Source of the DNA: Candidatus Methanofastidiosia archaeon
Lineage (GTDB): Archaea > Methanobacteriota_B > Thermococci > Methanofastidiosales > Methanofastidiosaceae
Length of the DNA stretch: 6,473 nucleotides
Direction of reading: 5' to 3'
Assembly (NCBI GenBank): GCA_003558335.1
Contig: PWMA01000029.1
Span: 1 to 6,473 of the forward strand
Part shown: in pieces, positions 1 through 6,230 of the stretch
Layout: each line of letters begins with the position of its first letter
How positions within the stretch are numbered: the first letter of the stretch is position 1
Translations under genes and position numbers: made by a program
The notes under the pieces: generated by a model
What the model saw: only the letters and a program-made list of their open reading frames with translations
Told to the model about the DNA's origin: nothing
The model's database searches: none

Positions 1-237
1 GAAGCAAGTACGGGTGACGATATTGATGGAGATTTCACCATACGAGGATTTAATAATGCACCTAAAATCCTTGCCTTTCAAGGTCCTACCGAGCGAGGTA
101 ATTTTACCCTCACACCTCAAGAAGAATATTATATGTCCATTACAGTTGAAGATGAAGATGGATTGTCTGACTTAAAAGCAGTAGAACTCAGATTCTATTA
201 TGCGGTCACCCCCTCTGCAGTCGGAACTCAACCGAAT
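1..237 (+). other. Segment encoding a beta-sandwich/surface-protein-like fragment joined to DnaJ
   Basis: This stretch is in frame with the DnaJ C-terminal region but does not look like DnaJ. The translation has Thr/Asp/Glu-rich strands such as GNFTLTPQEEYY and VEDEDGLSDLKAVELRF, typical of extracellular Ig-fold or PKD-like repeats, then a short Thr/Pro/Ser linker (VTPSAVGTQPN). By hand count its G+C is about 42% over bases 1-240, against about 35% over the next 180 bases, and it uses more C-ending codons (GTC, ACC, CTC) than the genes downstream. This fits DNA from another locus or organism joined near base 235. The break cannot be placed exactly, and a natural fusion is not excluded. Confidence 0.5.
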
Positions 238-1092
238 GAATTTTCAGATTTAGAAGATATATTTGGCGGTGGCTTCGGTTCTGGAGGATTTGGAGATTCA
301 ATATTTGATATATTTTTTGGTTCATCCGGACAAAGATCTAGTTATAGACCCCATAGAGGTAGAGATTTAAAAACTAGTATAGTCATAACTCTTGAAGATG
401 CTTACACCGGTACTAAAAAGTCTCTCAAAATGACCAAGGGGTTAAAATGTTCAGATTGCCAAGGAACAGGATCTAAAGGAGGATCTCCTCCAAAAGTTTG
501 TTCTAACTGTAGAGGTACAGGTAAGGTACAAGCTAGAAGAGATACTTTTTTTGGAACTTTTGCTACAGTAACCGCCTGCAATACTTGTAGGGGAAGGGGT
601 AAAGTAATTGTCGAAAAATGTTTAAAATGCGACGGAAGTGGAACTGTACGAGGAGAGAAAACTATTAGTTTAGACATTCCTAAAGGGGTTGAAGATGGGA
701 CCACTCTAAGAGTGTCTCAAGAAGGAGAAATGGGAACAGAAGGAGGCCCTCCAGGGGATCTATATGTTGAAATTAGAATAACTCCACATAATATTTTTAA
801 GAGAGAGGGTGCGGATTTAATATATAATCAAACAATTGGAATATCTCAAGCGACACTTGGATGCTCTCAATCAATACCTACAATAGATGGCAAAGCAAAG
901 GTAAAAGTTCCTCCTGGAACTCAACCGGAAACTGTATTGAGGTTAAAAGGCAAAGGCATGCCTAAACTAAGAGGATTTGGAACTGGAGATTTGTTAGTTA
1001 AAATAAAAGTTGAAATACCAAAAAATCTATCTTCAGAAGAAAAAGAGTTATTGAAAAGATATGCAGAATTAAGAGGAGAAGTTATCAATTAA
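1..1092 (+). CDS. dnaJ: DnaJ (Hsp40) co-chaperone lacking its J domain, 5'-partial, with foreign-looking N-terminus
   Basis: DnaJ delivers unfolded clients to DnaK and stimulates its ATPase in the cytoplasm. Numbering from the first ATG (133), residues 37-66 are the end of a Gly/Phe-rich region. Four intact CxxCxGxG zinc motifs lie at residues 106-113, 123-130, 149-156 and 163-170, followed by the two beta-rich client-binding domains (about 175-300), with typical motifs such as PPGTQP and LKGKGMP. The expected J domain of about 70 residues with its HPD motif is absent. The frame is open from base 1, and codons 1-78 instead resemble an Ig/PKD-like surface-protein module (for example SITVEDEDGLSD). 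The ATG at 133 is internal to that module and has no convincing ribosome site, so the gene is best treated as partial at the left edge. Without a J domain it could not stimulate DnaK. The DnaJ identity of the C-terminal part is certain; whether the fusion is real is not. Confidence 0.88.
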   Translation, partial: EASTGDDIDGDFTIRGFNNAPKILAFQGPTERGNFTLTPQEEYYMSITVEDEDGLSDLKAVELRFYYAVTPSAVGTQPNEFSDLEDIFGGGFGSGGFGDSIFDIFFGSSGQRSSYRPHRGRDLKTSIVITLEDAYTGTKKSLKMTKGLKCSDCQGTGSKGGSPPKVCSNCRGTGKVQARRDTFFGTFATVTACNTCRGRGKVIVEKCLKCDGSGTVRGEKTISLDIPKGVEDGTTLRVSQEGEMGTEGGPPGDLYVEIRITPHNIFKREGADLIYNQTIGISQATLGCSQSIPTIDGKAKVKVPPGTQPETVLRLKGKGMPKLRGFGTGDLLVKIKVEIPKNLSSEEKELLKRYAELRGEVIN

Positions 1093-1103
1093 GGACTTGA
1101 TAA

Positions 1104-1114
1104 TGTTTTTATTT
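1104..1114 (+). terminator. T-rich archaeal-type terminator candidate after dnaJ
   Basis: A TGTTTTTATTT tract begins 12 bases after the dnaJ stop codon. Archaeal RNA polymerase commonly terminates at oligo-T tracts without a hairpin, and no strong stem lies here. In such AT-rich DNA the tract could also be chance. Confidence 0.4.
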
Positions 1115-1133
1115 ATAATAATGCTGCAAAGAT

Positions 1134-1150
1134 TAATAACTTTTAAATAG
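1134..1150 (+). promoter_or_regulatory. Upstream copy of duplicated TATA-like element
   Basis: The sequence TAATAACTTTTAAATAG contains an A/T-rich TATA-box-like core (TTTTAAATA). It matches the element at 1184-1200 at 16 of 17 positions and lies exactly 50 bases upstream of it. As a promoter it would predict a start near 1170, giving a leader of about 65 bases before the HAD gene. It could be a second promoter or a regulator-binding copy. Confidence 0.4.
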
Positions 1151-1183
1151 ATTGTAAGCCATCTGAAATATAATCATAGATGA

Positions 1184-1200
1184 TAATAACTTATAAATAG
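1184..1200 (+). promoter_or_regulatory. TATA-like promoter element for the HAD-led operon
   Basis: TAATAACTTATAAATAG contains CTTATAAATA, a good archaeal TATA-box-like sequence. Archaeal transcription usually starts about 22-27 bases downstream of the box centre, here near 1220. That leaves a leader of about 15 bases which still contains the GTGAGG ribosome site. A short imperfect dyad, ATCAT-AG-ATGAT, at 1173-1184 abuts its upstream edge. The position is right for the main promoter of the four-gene cluster. Confidence 0.5.
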
Positions 1201-1220
1201 CAATGAAAAAATATCTATAT

Positions 1221-1226
1221 GTGAGG
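1221..1226 (+). promoter_or_regulatory. Ribosome binding site of the HAD phosphatase gene
   Basis: GTGAGG lies 8 bases before the ATG at 1235 and is partly complementary to the archaeal 16S rRNA 3' end. It supports that ATG as the start. Confidence 0.55.
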
Positions 1227-1234
1227 ATAGTTTT

Positions 1235-1651
1235 ATGACTTATCTTAGAGAAAACATTGGACCTGATGGAAAAAAAACGAGCCCTAAATTGTTAGAAGGA
1301 TTGAAAAATTTTATCATAGATATAGATGGAGTAATATGTGATGATATTCCAAATGAAGAACCCGAGAGAATGGCATACGCAAAAGAGATTCCAAATGCAA
1401 AGAATACCATAAATAAATGGTATGAAGAAGGACATGTGATAACTTTTTTTACTTCAAGAACTGAATATGAAAAAGATGTAACGATTAAATGGCTAGAAAA
1501 CCATGAATTTAAATATCATAATATTATATTTGGCAAACCAAGAGGTGGAAATTATCACTACATAGATGATAAAGATATAAGGGCTACAAGATTTGAAGGT
1601 AAATTTGGAGAATTTACCAAAAAGAGCAAAGAAATTCAAGTTTTTGAATAA
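1235..1651 (+). CDS. Small HAD-superfamily hydrolase (probable phosphatase)
   Basis: This 138-residue protein has all four haloacid-dehalogenase motifs. Motif I is DIDGV with the nucleophile Asp29 and general acid/base Asp31. Motif II is FFTSR with Thr73 or Ser74. The motif III lysine is Lys101 in FGKPRGGNYHY, and motif IV is the acidic pair Asp111-Asp112 (IDDKD). HAD enzymes of this kind form an aspartyl-phosphate intermediate and need Mg2+. Only about 40 residues separate motifs I and II, so there is no large cap domain, which suits a bulky or polymeric substrate. The KPRGGNYxxIDD block is also seen, from memory, in small HAD proteins of bacterial sugar or nucleotide loci, some carrying unreliable isomerase names. 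The substrate cannot be told from sequence. There is no signal peptide, so it should be cytoplasmic. It is the first gene of the tight cluster ending at 4930. The start is supported by a ribosome site and a TATA-like box upstream. Confidence 0.85.
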   Translation: MTYLRENIGPDGKKTSPKLLEGLKNFIIDIDGVICDDIPNEEPERMAYAKEIPNAKNTINKWYEEGHVITFFTSRTEYEKDVTIKWLENHEFKYHNIIFGKPRGGNYHYIDDKDIRATRFEGKFGEFTKKSKEIQVFE

Positions 1652-1660
1652 TTTTTTATA
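1652..1660 (+). promoter_or_regulatory. T-tract/TATA-like element before the CysRS-like gene
   Basis: TTTTTTATA follows the HAD stop codon directly. It could act as a T-tract terminator or as a TATA-like box. As a box centred near 1656 it would predict transcription starting near 1682, exactly at the second in-frame ATG (Met4) of the next gene, giving a leaderless mRNA. No Shine-Dalgarno motif is visible before either ATG, which fits that reading. The call is tentative. Confidence 0.3.
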
Positions 1661-1672
1661 CCCTATAACTTC

Positions 1673-2953
1673 ATGATTAATATGGATAATTCACTCCACT
1701 CTCAAAAAAGTTCTTCTTTAAAAATCTACAATAGTTTTACAAAGAAACTAGAAGAACTAGAAATAGAATCTAACAAAGAATTAAAAATGTTTACTTGTGG
1801 GCCGTCTATTTATAAAAAACCTCACATTGGAAACTATCGAACTTTTTTATTTGAAGATATACTACACAGATATTTGGAATATTTGGGATACAAAGTACTA
1901 AGAACTATGAACTTTACTGATATCGAAGATAAGGCTATTGAAGAGGCCAAAGAAAAAGAAAAAACTGTAAATGAAATAACTAAAGATGTATATAAAATTT
2001 TTTTAAATGAAATTGTTATTCTAAATATAAAACCTCCAACTTATTATTTAAGATCATCTGAAACAGTTGATGAAGCGATAAATATAATTAAAAAATTATT
2101 AAAAAAGGGTCATGCATATTATTACAAAAAAAATATATATTTCGATCCTCTGACTTTCAATGGTTTTGGAAAACTCTATGGGCTCGATATGAGCAAATGG
2201 CCAAAAAAGAAGATTAGATTTAAAAAAGATAATTACCCCTACAACAAATGGAACATGGGAGATTTTATTCTTTGGCATTCTTGTGAAGATGAAAGCTATC
2301 CTTGTTGGGACTCAGATATAGGAAGGGGGTGGCCAGCTTGGAATGTACAAGATCCTGCAATTATCCTAAAGTCTTTAGGAAAGAAAGTAGATATTTGTTG
2401 TGGAGGACTTGATAATCTCACTATGCACCATGACTACAACATAGCAATAATGGAAAGTTTTACTGGAGAAAATTTTTGTCCTTATTGGCTACACAGCCAT
2501 CACTTATTTGTAGATGGAAGAAAAATGTCAAAAAGGAAAAATAATATTATTTATATTGATACTCTTATTAGTAAAGGGTACTCGCCTACTGAAATAAGAT
2601 TTTTTTTAATATACTCTAGATATCGTGAAAAAATGAACTTCACCTTTAATAAATTAGATAAAGTATCTAACAAACTACATAATATTAAAAAAATGTCTAA
2701 CTATTTAATAGAAATAAAAAACAACAATAAATCTTCAGAAGAAACTAAAGATTTAATCCTTCAACTGTTAATATCTTTTGAAAAAAACATGGGAAATAAT
2801 CTTGATGTAAAAGAAGCTTTTGATAAAGTTTATAAAGTTTTAGAAAAACTATGTTATTTAAAAAAGAGAGGAAAAGTAAGCGATAAAGATTCAGAAAAAA
2901 TATATAATAATCTTCAAAAGATAGATGATGTTTTAAAAGTAATTTTTAATTAG
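1673..2953 (+). CDS. Cysteinyl-tRNA-synthetase-like class I ligase with altered zinc site and no anticodon-binding C-terminus
   Basis: The 426-residue protein aligns along the CysRS catalytic domain. It has TCGPSIY with Cys42, the HIGH-type motif HIGN (51-54), FTDIEDKAI (81-89), a GGLD segment (244-247), the KMSKS-type motif KMSKR (284-288), then a helical DALR-like region to the end. CysRS activates cysteine with ATP and charges tRNA-Cys, holding the cysteine thiolate on zinc. Of the four E. coli ligands (Cys28, Cys209, His234, Glu238) only two remain: Cys42 and His252. The others become Asp227 and Asn256 in ungapped blocks (WNVQDPA for WHIECSA; HHDYN for HHENE), and active-site His224 becomes Cys242. 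It stops about 70 residues short of E. coli CysRS (461), losing the anticodon-recognising end. The ATP site looks functional. It may therefore activate another substrate or attach an amino acid to a small molecule, as MshC, a CysRS relative, does in mycothiol synthesis. A divergent true CysRS remains possible. The start may be Met1 or Met4 (1682). Confidence 0.82.
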   Translation: MINMDNSLHSQKSSSLKIYNSFTKKLEELEIESNKELKMFTCGPSIYKKPHIGNYRTFLFEDILHRYLEYLGYKVLRTMNFTDIEDKAIEEAKEKEKTVNEITKDVYKIFLNEIVILNIKPPTYYLRSSETVDEAINIIKKLLKKGHAYYYKKNIYFDPLTFNGFGKLYGLDMSKWPKKKIRFKKDNYPYNKWNMGDFILWHSCEDESYPCWDSDIGRGWPAWNVQDPAIILKSLGKKVDICCGGLDNLTMHHDYNIAIMESFTGENFCPYWLHSHHLFVDGRKMSKRKNNIIYIDTLISKGYSPTEIRFFLIYSRYREKMNFTFNKLDKVSNKLHNIKKMSNYLIEIKNNNKSSEETKDLILQLLISFEKNMGNNLDVKEAFDKVYKVLEKLCYLKKRGKVSDKDSEKIYNNLQKIDDVLKVIFN

Positions 2954-2963
2954 AAGTGAGAAT

Positions 2964-4148
2964 ATGATCAGAAAATCCTTGTTATTAAGAATTTTTGATT
3001 CGGCATATATGCAAAGATGGAATGATAAGATTAGACCTCTTGAACTAGTAGAACTTGATAAACAAGGACATAAAATGATAATAGCATACATATTGAGCAA
3101 ATATGAAGAAAGAAAGGCTGACTTTAATTGGATAGAAATTATAGAAGGTGGCATATTTGAACTTCTTCAAAGAATTGTTATAACTGATTTGAAACCCACA
3201 ATCCTTTATGAAATCAAAAAGAATGAAGATAAGTATAAAAAACTAAATAGATGGGTTTTTAAAGAACTAGAACCTGTAATATCTCCTTTGGGCGGAGACT
3301 TTTCTGAAAGATTTAAAATGCATTTCGATCAAAGTGATGATACTTTAAATAAAAGAATCCTTAGCGCTTCACATTTCTATGCCACAAGGTGGGAATTCGA
3401 TATAATTAAACTATTAAATGTTCATGATCATGAAATGTCTTTAATAGAGCGTGACCTTCAACAAAAACAAAATAGATATTATGATCTCGAAGGCATAAAA
3501 GCTGGAGCTTATACCAAATATGGTAGATTTATAGGTTTCGCAGGGCAATTAAGGTTTCAATCTAGATGGGCACATGTTCACAGAGTTCCCAAAACTTCAG
3601 TATTAGGGCATATGATGTTTGTTGCAATTCTCTCTTATCTTTTCTCTCTAGAATTCAACGCTTGTGAAAAGAGGAGAGTCAATAATTTTTTTACAGGACT
3701 TTTTCATGATTTACCTGAAGTATTAACTAGAGATATACACTCTCCTTTAAAAAGATCCGTGGAAGGCTTAGATGAATTAATTAAAGGGTATGAAAAAGAA
3801 CAAATGGATGAAAAAATATATCCTCTGATACCTAAAGAATGGTATCAAGAGCTTAAAATGTTCACAGAAAATGAATTTGAAAATACAATAAATATTGGGG
3901 GTAAATCAAAAATAATAGAAGGGGACATTGATTTAGAGCATAACAGTGATGAATATAACCCGCGAGACGGTAAACTAGTTAAATCTATTGATAAAATTTC
4001 TGCATTTATAGAGGCATACGAAGCTATAAAAAATGGTAGCGCTAGTCCGGAATTACATAAAGCAAGATGGTCTTTAAAATTTGAATCAGAAAAAAATCCA
4101 ATTAATTCTAGAATAAATTTTGGCGAAATATATGCTGATTTTGATTAG
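2964..4148 (+). CDS. HD-domain phosphohydrolase with YfbR-type active site, probable tandem HD architecture
   Basis: This 394-residue soluble protein carries a complete HD metal-phosphohydrolase site in its C-terminal half: Arg201-Trp202, His216, His248-Asp249, Glu252, Asp257 and Asp343. The block HDLPEVLTRDIHSPLK closely follows E. coli YfbR, a 5'-deoxynucleotidase that dephosphorylates dNMPs, in which the equivalent Arg-Trp and Glu belong to the substrate pocket. A (deoxy)nucleotide monophosphate substrate is a reasonable inference. The N-terminal 180 residues appear to repeat the fold in degenerate form: Arg18-Trp19, His36, Glu66-Leu67 in place of His-Asp, Asp75, and His137 in place of the last Asp. 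From memory, proteins with this N-terminal block (IFDSA, QRWND, RP, ELDKQ, EGGIFE) also occur in bacteria, so transfer is possible. GTGAG at 2956-2960 precedes the ATG. It begins 10 bases after the CysRS-like stop, so cotranscription is likely. Confidence 0.85.
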   Translation: MIRKSLLLRIFDSAYMQRWNDKIRPLELVELDKQGHKMIIAYILSKYEERKADFNWIEIIEGGIFELLQRIVITDLKPTILYEIKKNEDKYKKLNRWVFKELEPVISPLGGDFSERFKMHFDQSDDTLNKRILSASHFYATRWEFDIIKLLNVHDHEMSLIERDLQQKQNRYYDLEGIKAGAYTKYGRFIGFAGQLRFQSRWAHVHRVPKTSVLGHMMFVAILSYLFSLEFNACEKRRVNNFFTGLFHDLPEVLTRDIHSPLKRSVEGLDELIKGYEKEQMDEKIYPLIPKEWYQELKMFTENEFENTINIGGKSKIIEGDIDLEHNSDEYNPRDGKLVKSIDKISAFIEAYEAIKNGSASPELHKARWSLKFESEKNPINSRINFGEIYADFD

Positions 4149-4151
4149 GTG
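4147..4151 (+). promoter_or_regulatory. Ribosome binding site of the exonuclease III gene, overlapping the upstream stop
   Basis: AGGTG overlaps the TAG stop of the HD gene and lies 5 bases before the ATG at 4157. It matches the archaeal anti-Shine-Dalgarno and suggests translational coupling of the two genes. Confidence 0.55.
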
Positions 4152-4156
4152 TTTTT

Positions 4157-4930
4157 ATGAATAAAATATTATCTTGGAATGTGAATGGGCTACGTTCAAT
4201 AGCGAAAAAAGGATTTTTAGATTTTCTTAAAATTTATAATCCAGATATACTATGTATACAAGAAACAAAAGCTAGAGAGGAAGATATACCAAATGAATTA
4301 AAAGAAATCTCTAACTATTATGGCTATTTTTCTTCAGCAGAAAAAAAGGGTTATAGCGGTGTAGGAGTATACACTAAAGAAAAACCATTATCTGTAATCA
4401 CTAGATTTGGGGTAGATGAATATGATAATGAAGGAAGAGCATTAATACTTGAGTATAATCAATTCTTACTATTTAATATATATTTTCCCAATGGAAAAAT
4501 GTCAAATGAGAGATTATTATATAAAATGGGTTTTTATGAAATGTTCTTACAATATGTTAAAAACTTATTAATCCAGGGAAAAAAAATAATAATATGCGGA
4601 GACTTAAATACAGCTCACAAAGAAATCGACATTGCCAGGCCAAAAGAAAATGAAAAAATATCTGGATTTTTACCTGAAGAGAGAAATTGGATAGATGAGT
4701 TCTTAGAAACAGGATTTACAGATACTTTTCGATATTTTAATAAAAATAGAGGAAATTATAGTTGGTGGGATTATAAAAGTAGAGCAAGAGAAAGAAATGT
4801 TGGTTGGAGAATTGATTATTTTTTTGTAAGCAACAATCTAATAAATTCATTAAAATCTGCATTTATTCTTAATGAAATACTAGGTTCGGATCATTGTCCG
4901 GTTGGTATAGAAATAAGTGATAATCCATAA
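4157..4930 (+). CDS. xth: Exodeoxyribonuclease III / AP endonuclease
   Basis: The enzyme cuts DNA 5' to abasic sites and can remove 3' blocking groups or act as a 3'-5' exonuclease in base excision repair, using Mg2+. The 257 residues match the usual length of the family (E. coli XthA 268). All the expected catalytic positions of the exonuclease-endonuclease-phosphatase fold are visible: Asn8 (SWNVNG), Glu36 (QETK), Tyr109 (IYFPNG), Asp149 and Asn151 (GDLNTAH), Asp220 (WRIDYFF), and Asp245-His246 (GSDHCPV). The SWW motif at 202-204 is also typical. The gene starts 8 bases after the HD gene and uses a ribosome site overlapping that gene's stop, so it is probably the last gene of the cluster. 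It converges with the SAM synthetase gene, 34 bases away. Nothing looks broken or unusual. Confidence 0.95.
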   Translation: MNKILSWNVNGLRSIAKKGFLDFLKIYNPDILCIQETKAREEDIPNELKEISNYYGYFSSAEKKGYSGVGVYTKEKPLSVITRFGVDEYDNEGRALILEYNQFLLFNIYFPNGKMSNERLLYKMGFYEMFLQYVKNLLIQGKKIIICGDLNTAHKEIDIARPKENEKISGFLPEERNWIDEFLETGFTDTFRYFNKNRGNYSWWDYKSRARERNVGWRIDYFFVSNNLINSLKSAFILNEILGSDHCPVGIEISDNP

Positions 4931-4952
4931 AATGATAATTTAACAAAGAATC

Positions 4953-4967
4953 ATAAAAATATTATTA
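4953..4967 (-). terminator. T-tract terminator candidate for the SAM synthetase gene
   Basis: Read on the minus strand, a TTTTTAT tract lies about 6-14 bases beyond the stop codon, in the 34-base gap between convergent genes. It fits an archaeal oligo-T terminator. No comparable T-tract is seen on the plus strand after the exonuclease gene. Confidence 0.35.
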
Positions 4968-6125
4968 GAATAGACTAACTTTTTCATTTACAATATCTTG
5001 TGTAACTTGTTTGATATTGTCAAGCCAATCTGAAGCTATATTGCGTATCTCTTTTTGATCTTCTTGTGACAGTTCGTTTTCTGTGGCTATGTCACAGGCC
5101 AATGGCTCATTAATAGGTTTGCCAATTTGACTTAAGATTCTAACTTGAGTTTCTCCTGCCCCAGTATTATTATATATATCTCTCGCCATGTATAAAGATA
5201 GAACATTATAGAGCTTTCCCACATGGTTCACAGGATTTTTTCCTGCTGCAGCTTCCATCGACATTGGTTTGTATGGGGTAATAATTCCATTTGCTCTGTT
5301 GCCTCTTCCCACTGAACCATCGTCTCCATTTTCCATTGAAGATCCAGTAACTGTAAGGAATCCTATATTTCTCTCTAAATCATCAGCAGTATTCAAATAA
5401 TAATCAACTTCACAGCTTCCAAATTTTTCTTTCAATATTTCTACTATTTGATCTTTAAAAGTTATATAATCTTGCATGTTTTCAATATATTTATCAACTG
5501 TAGCTAAAGCAATTGTAATCTTTGTATTGTCTTTTATACGGGCACCCATAACTTTTATGTCTCTACCTATAGCAGGATATTGTTTATTCAAGTTATCAGA
5601 ATTTAAAAAATTTTCAATATCGTAAACGAGCTGCTCAACTTTGGTAAAAGGATAAAAGGATACTCCAAAAGAAGTATCATTAGAAAAAGGCATTGAATTT
5701 TTTCTATCAAAAACGTCTTTTAAGTCGGATGAACCTTCTCCAATAAAAGATTCAATTTTTACCTTCATATTACCCCTAAACAAATCCTTAATATATTTTT
5801 CAGTAGCTTCTTTTGCAATTTCATGAATCGGAACTATCTCGTCCCCAATTGTTTTAGTTGCTCTACCTGAAAGAATTATTAAAGGATCCTCTATTATTTC
5901 TCCGCCAGAAAATTTAGATATTGCATGTCCACCAACAACCTCTACTTGATCTGTATTGTGATGCATTATAGTCCCAAATTTTTTTAAATAGTATTTTGAT
6001 AATTCATTACTTACTTTCTGTGCTATTCCATCTGCAACAGAGTCTGGGTGCCCGACACCTTTTCGTTCAACTAGTTCAAATTCACCCTGTCGGATAATTT
6101 TTGGAGAAATATATATGTTTTTCAT
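4965..6125 (-). CDS. mat: S-adenosylmethionine synthetase, archaeal type
   Basis: This enzyme makes S-adenosylmethionine from methionine and ATP in the cytoplasm and supplies nearly all methylation reactions. The protein belongs to the archaeal family, which differs strongly in sequence from bacterial MetK. Recognisable blocks, numbered from the upstream GTG, are ERKGVGHPDSVADG (23-36), HHNTDQVEVVGG (58-69), GEGSSDLKDVF (132-142), DTSFGVSFYPF (153-163), GSVGRGNRANG (273-283) and PMSMEAAAGKNPVNHVGK (290-307). The length, 386 residues from the ATG, is close to the family's usual 400. The frame can also begin at a GTG ending at 6134. The ATG at 6125 is preferred because GTGGTTATT sits immediately upstream as a ribosome site, while the GTG has none. 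The gene is divergent from the CDC48/VAT gene and convergent with xth, so it is probably transcribed alone. Confidence 0.95.
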   Translation of the reverse strand: MKNIYISPKIIRQGEFELVERKGVGHPDSVADGIAQKVSNELSKYYLKKFGTIMHHNTDQVEVVGGHAISKFSGGEIIEDPLIILSGRATKTIGDEIVPIHEIAKEATEKYIKDLFRGNMKVKIESFIGEGSSDLKDVFDRKNSMPFSNDTSFGVSFYPFTKVEQLVYDIENFLNSDNLNKQYPAIGRDIKVMGARIKDNTKITIALATVDKYIENMQDYITFKDQIVEILKEKFGSCEVDYYLNTADDLERNIGFLTVTGSSMENGDDGSVGRGNRANGIITPYKPMSMEAAAGKNPVNHVGKLYNVLSLYMARDIYNNTGAGETQVRILSQIGKPINEPLACDIATENELSQEDQKEIRNIASDWLDNIKQVTQDIVNEKVSLF

Positions 6126-6166
6126 AATAACCACTATATTTAATAATAATTAATATAACATGTGTA

Positions 6167-6189
6167 AAATTTCCACTTTTGGTAAATTT
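6167..6189. repeat. Imperfect inverted repeat in the divergent promoter region
   Basis: AAATTTCCA, a CTTT spacer, then TGGTAAATTT form a near-palindrome broken by one extra base. It overlaps the TATA-like box of the SAM synthetase gene, so it could be an operator for a dimeric regulator. In AT-rich DNA the outer arms may be chance. Confidence 0.3.
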
Positions 6190-6196
6190 ATAAAAC
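6184..6196 (-). promoter_or_regulatory. TATA-like promoter element of the SAM synthetase gene
   Basis: Read on the minus strand this is GTTTTATAAATTT, a good archaeal TATA-like box. It predicts a start near 6164 and a leader of about 39 bases containing the ribosome site. A second box, GTTATATTAA at 6150-6159, would instead give a nearly leaderless mRNA, so the choice is uncertain. Confidence 0.4.
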
Positions 6197-6230
6197 TATC
6201 GGATTGAAATAAAGAAATTATTTAACACTA

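Noticed and set aside
133..135. ATG at 133 as the true start of dnaJ
   Set aside because: The frame is open upstream with continuous surface-protein-like sequence, and the ATG sits inside that module without a ribosome site.
402..704. 100-codon minus-strand open frame inside dnaJ
   Set aside because: It lies wholly opposite the DnaJ zinc-motif region, has no recognisable protein motif, and is explained by the coding bias of the real gene.
1160..1184. CATCT...AGATG and ATCATAGATGAT dyads as a hairpin or small RNA
   Set aside because: The arms are only 5 bases in AT-rich DNA with no T-tract after them, so there is not enough to call an RNA gene or a firm operator.
2933..3154. 73-codon minus-strand open frame at the CysRS-like/HD junction
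   Set aside because: It is antisense to the start of a well-supported HD gene and has no recognisable domain or promoter.
6132..6134. GTG as the start of SAM synthetase, adding three residues
   Set aside because: GTGGTT here is better explained as the ribosome site of the ATG at 6125; the GTG itself has no such site.
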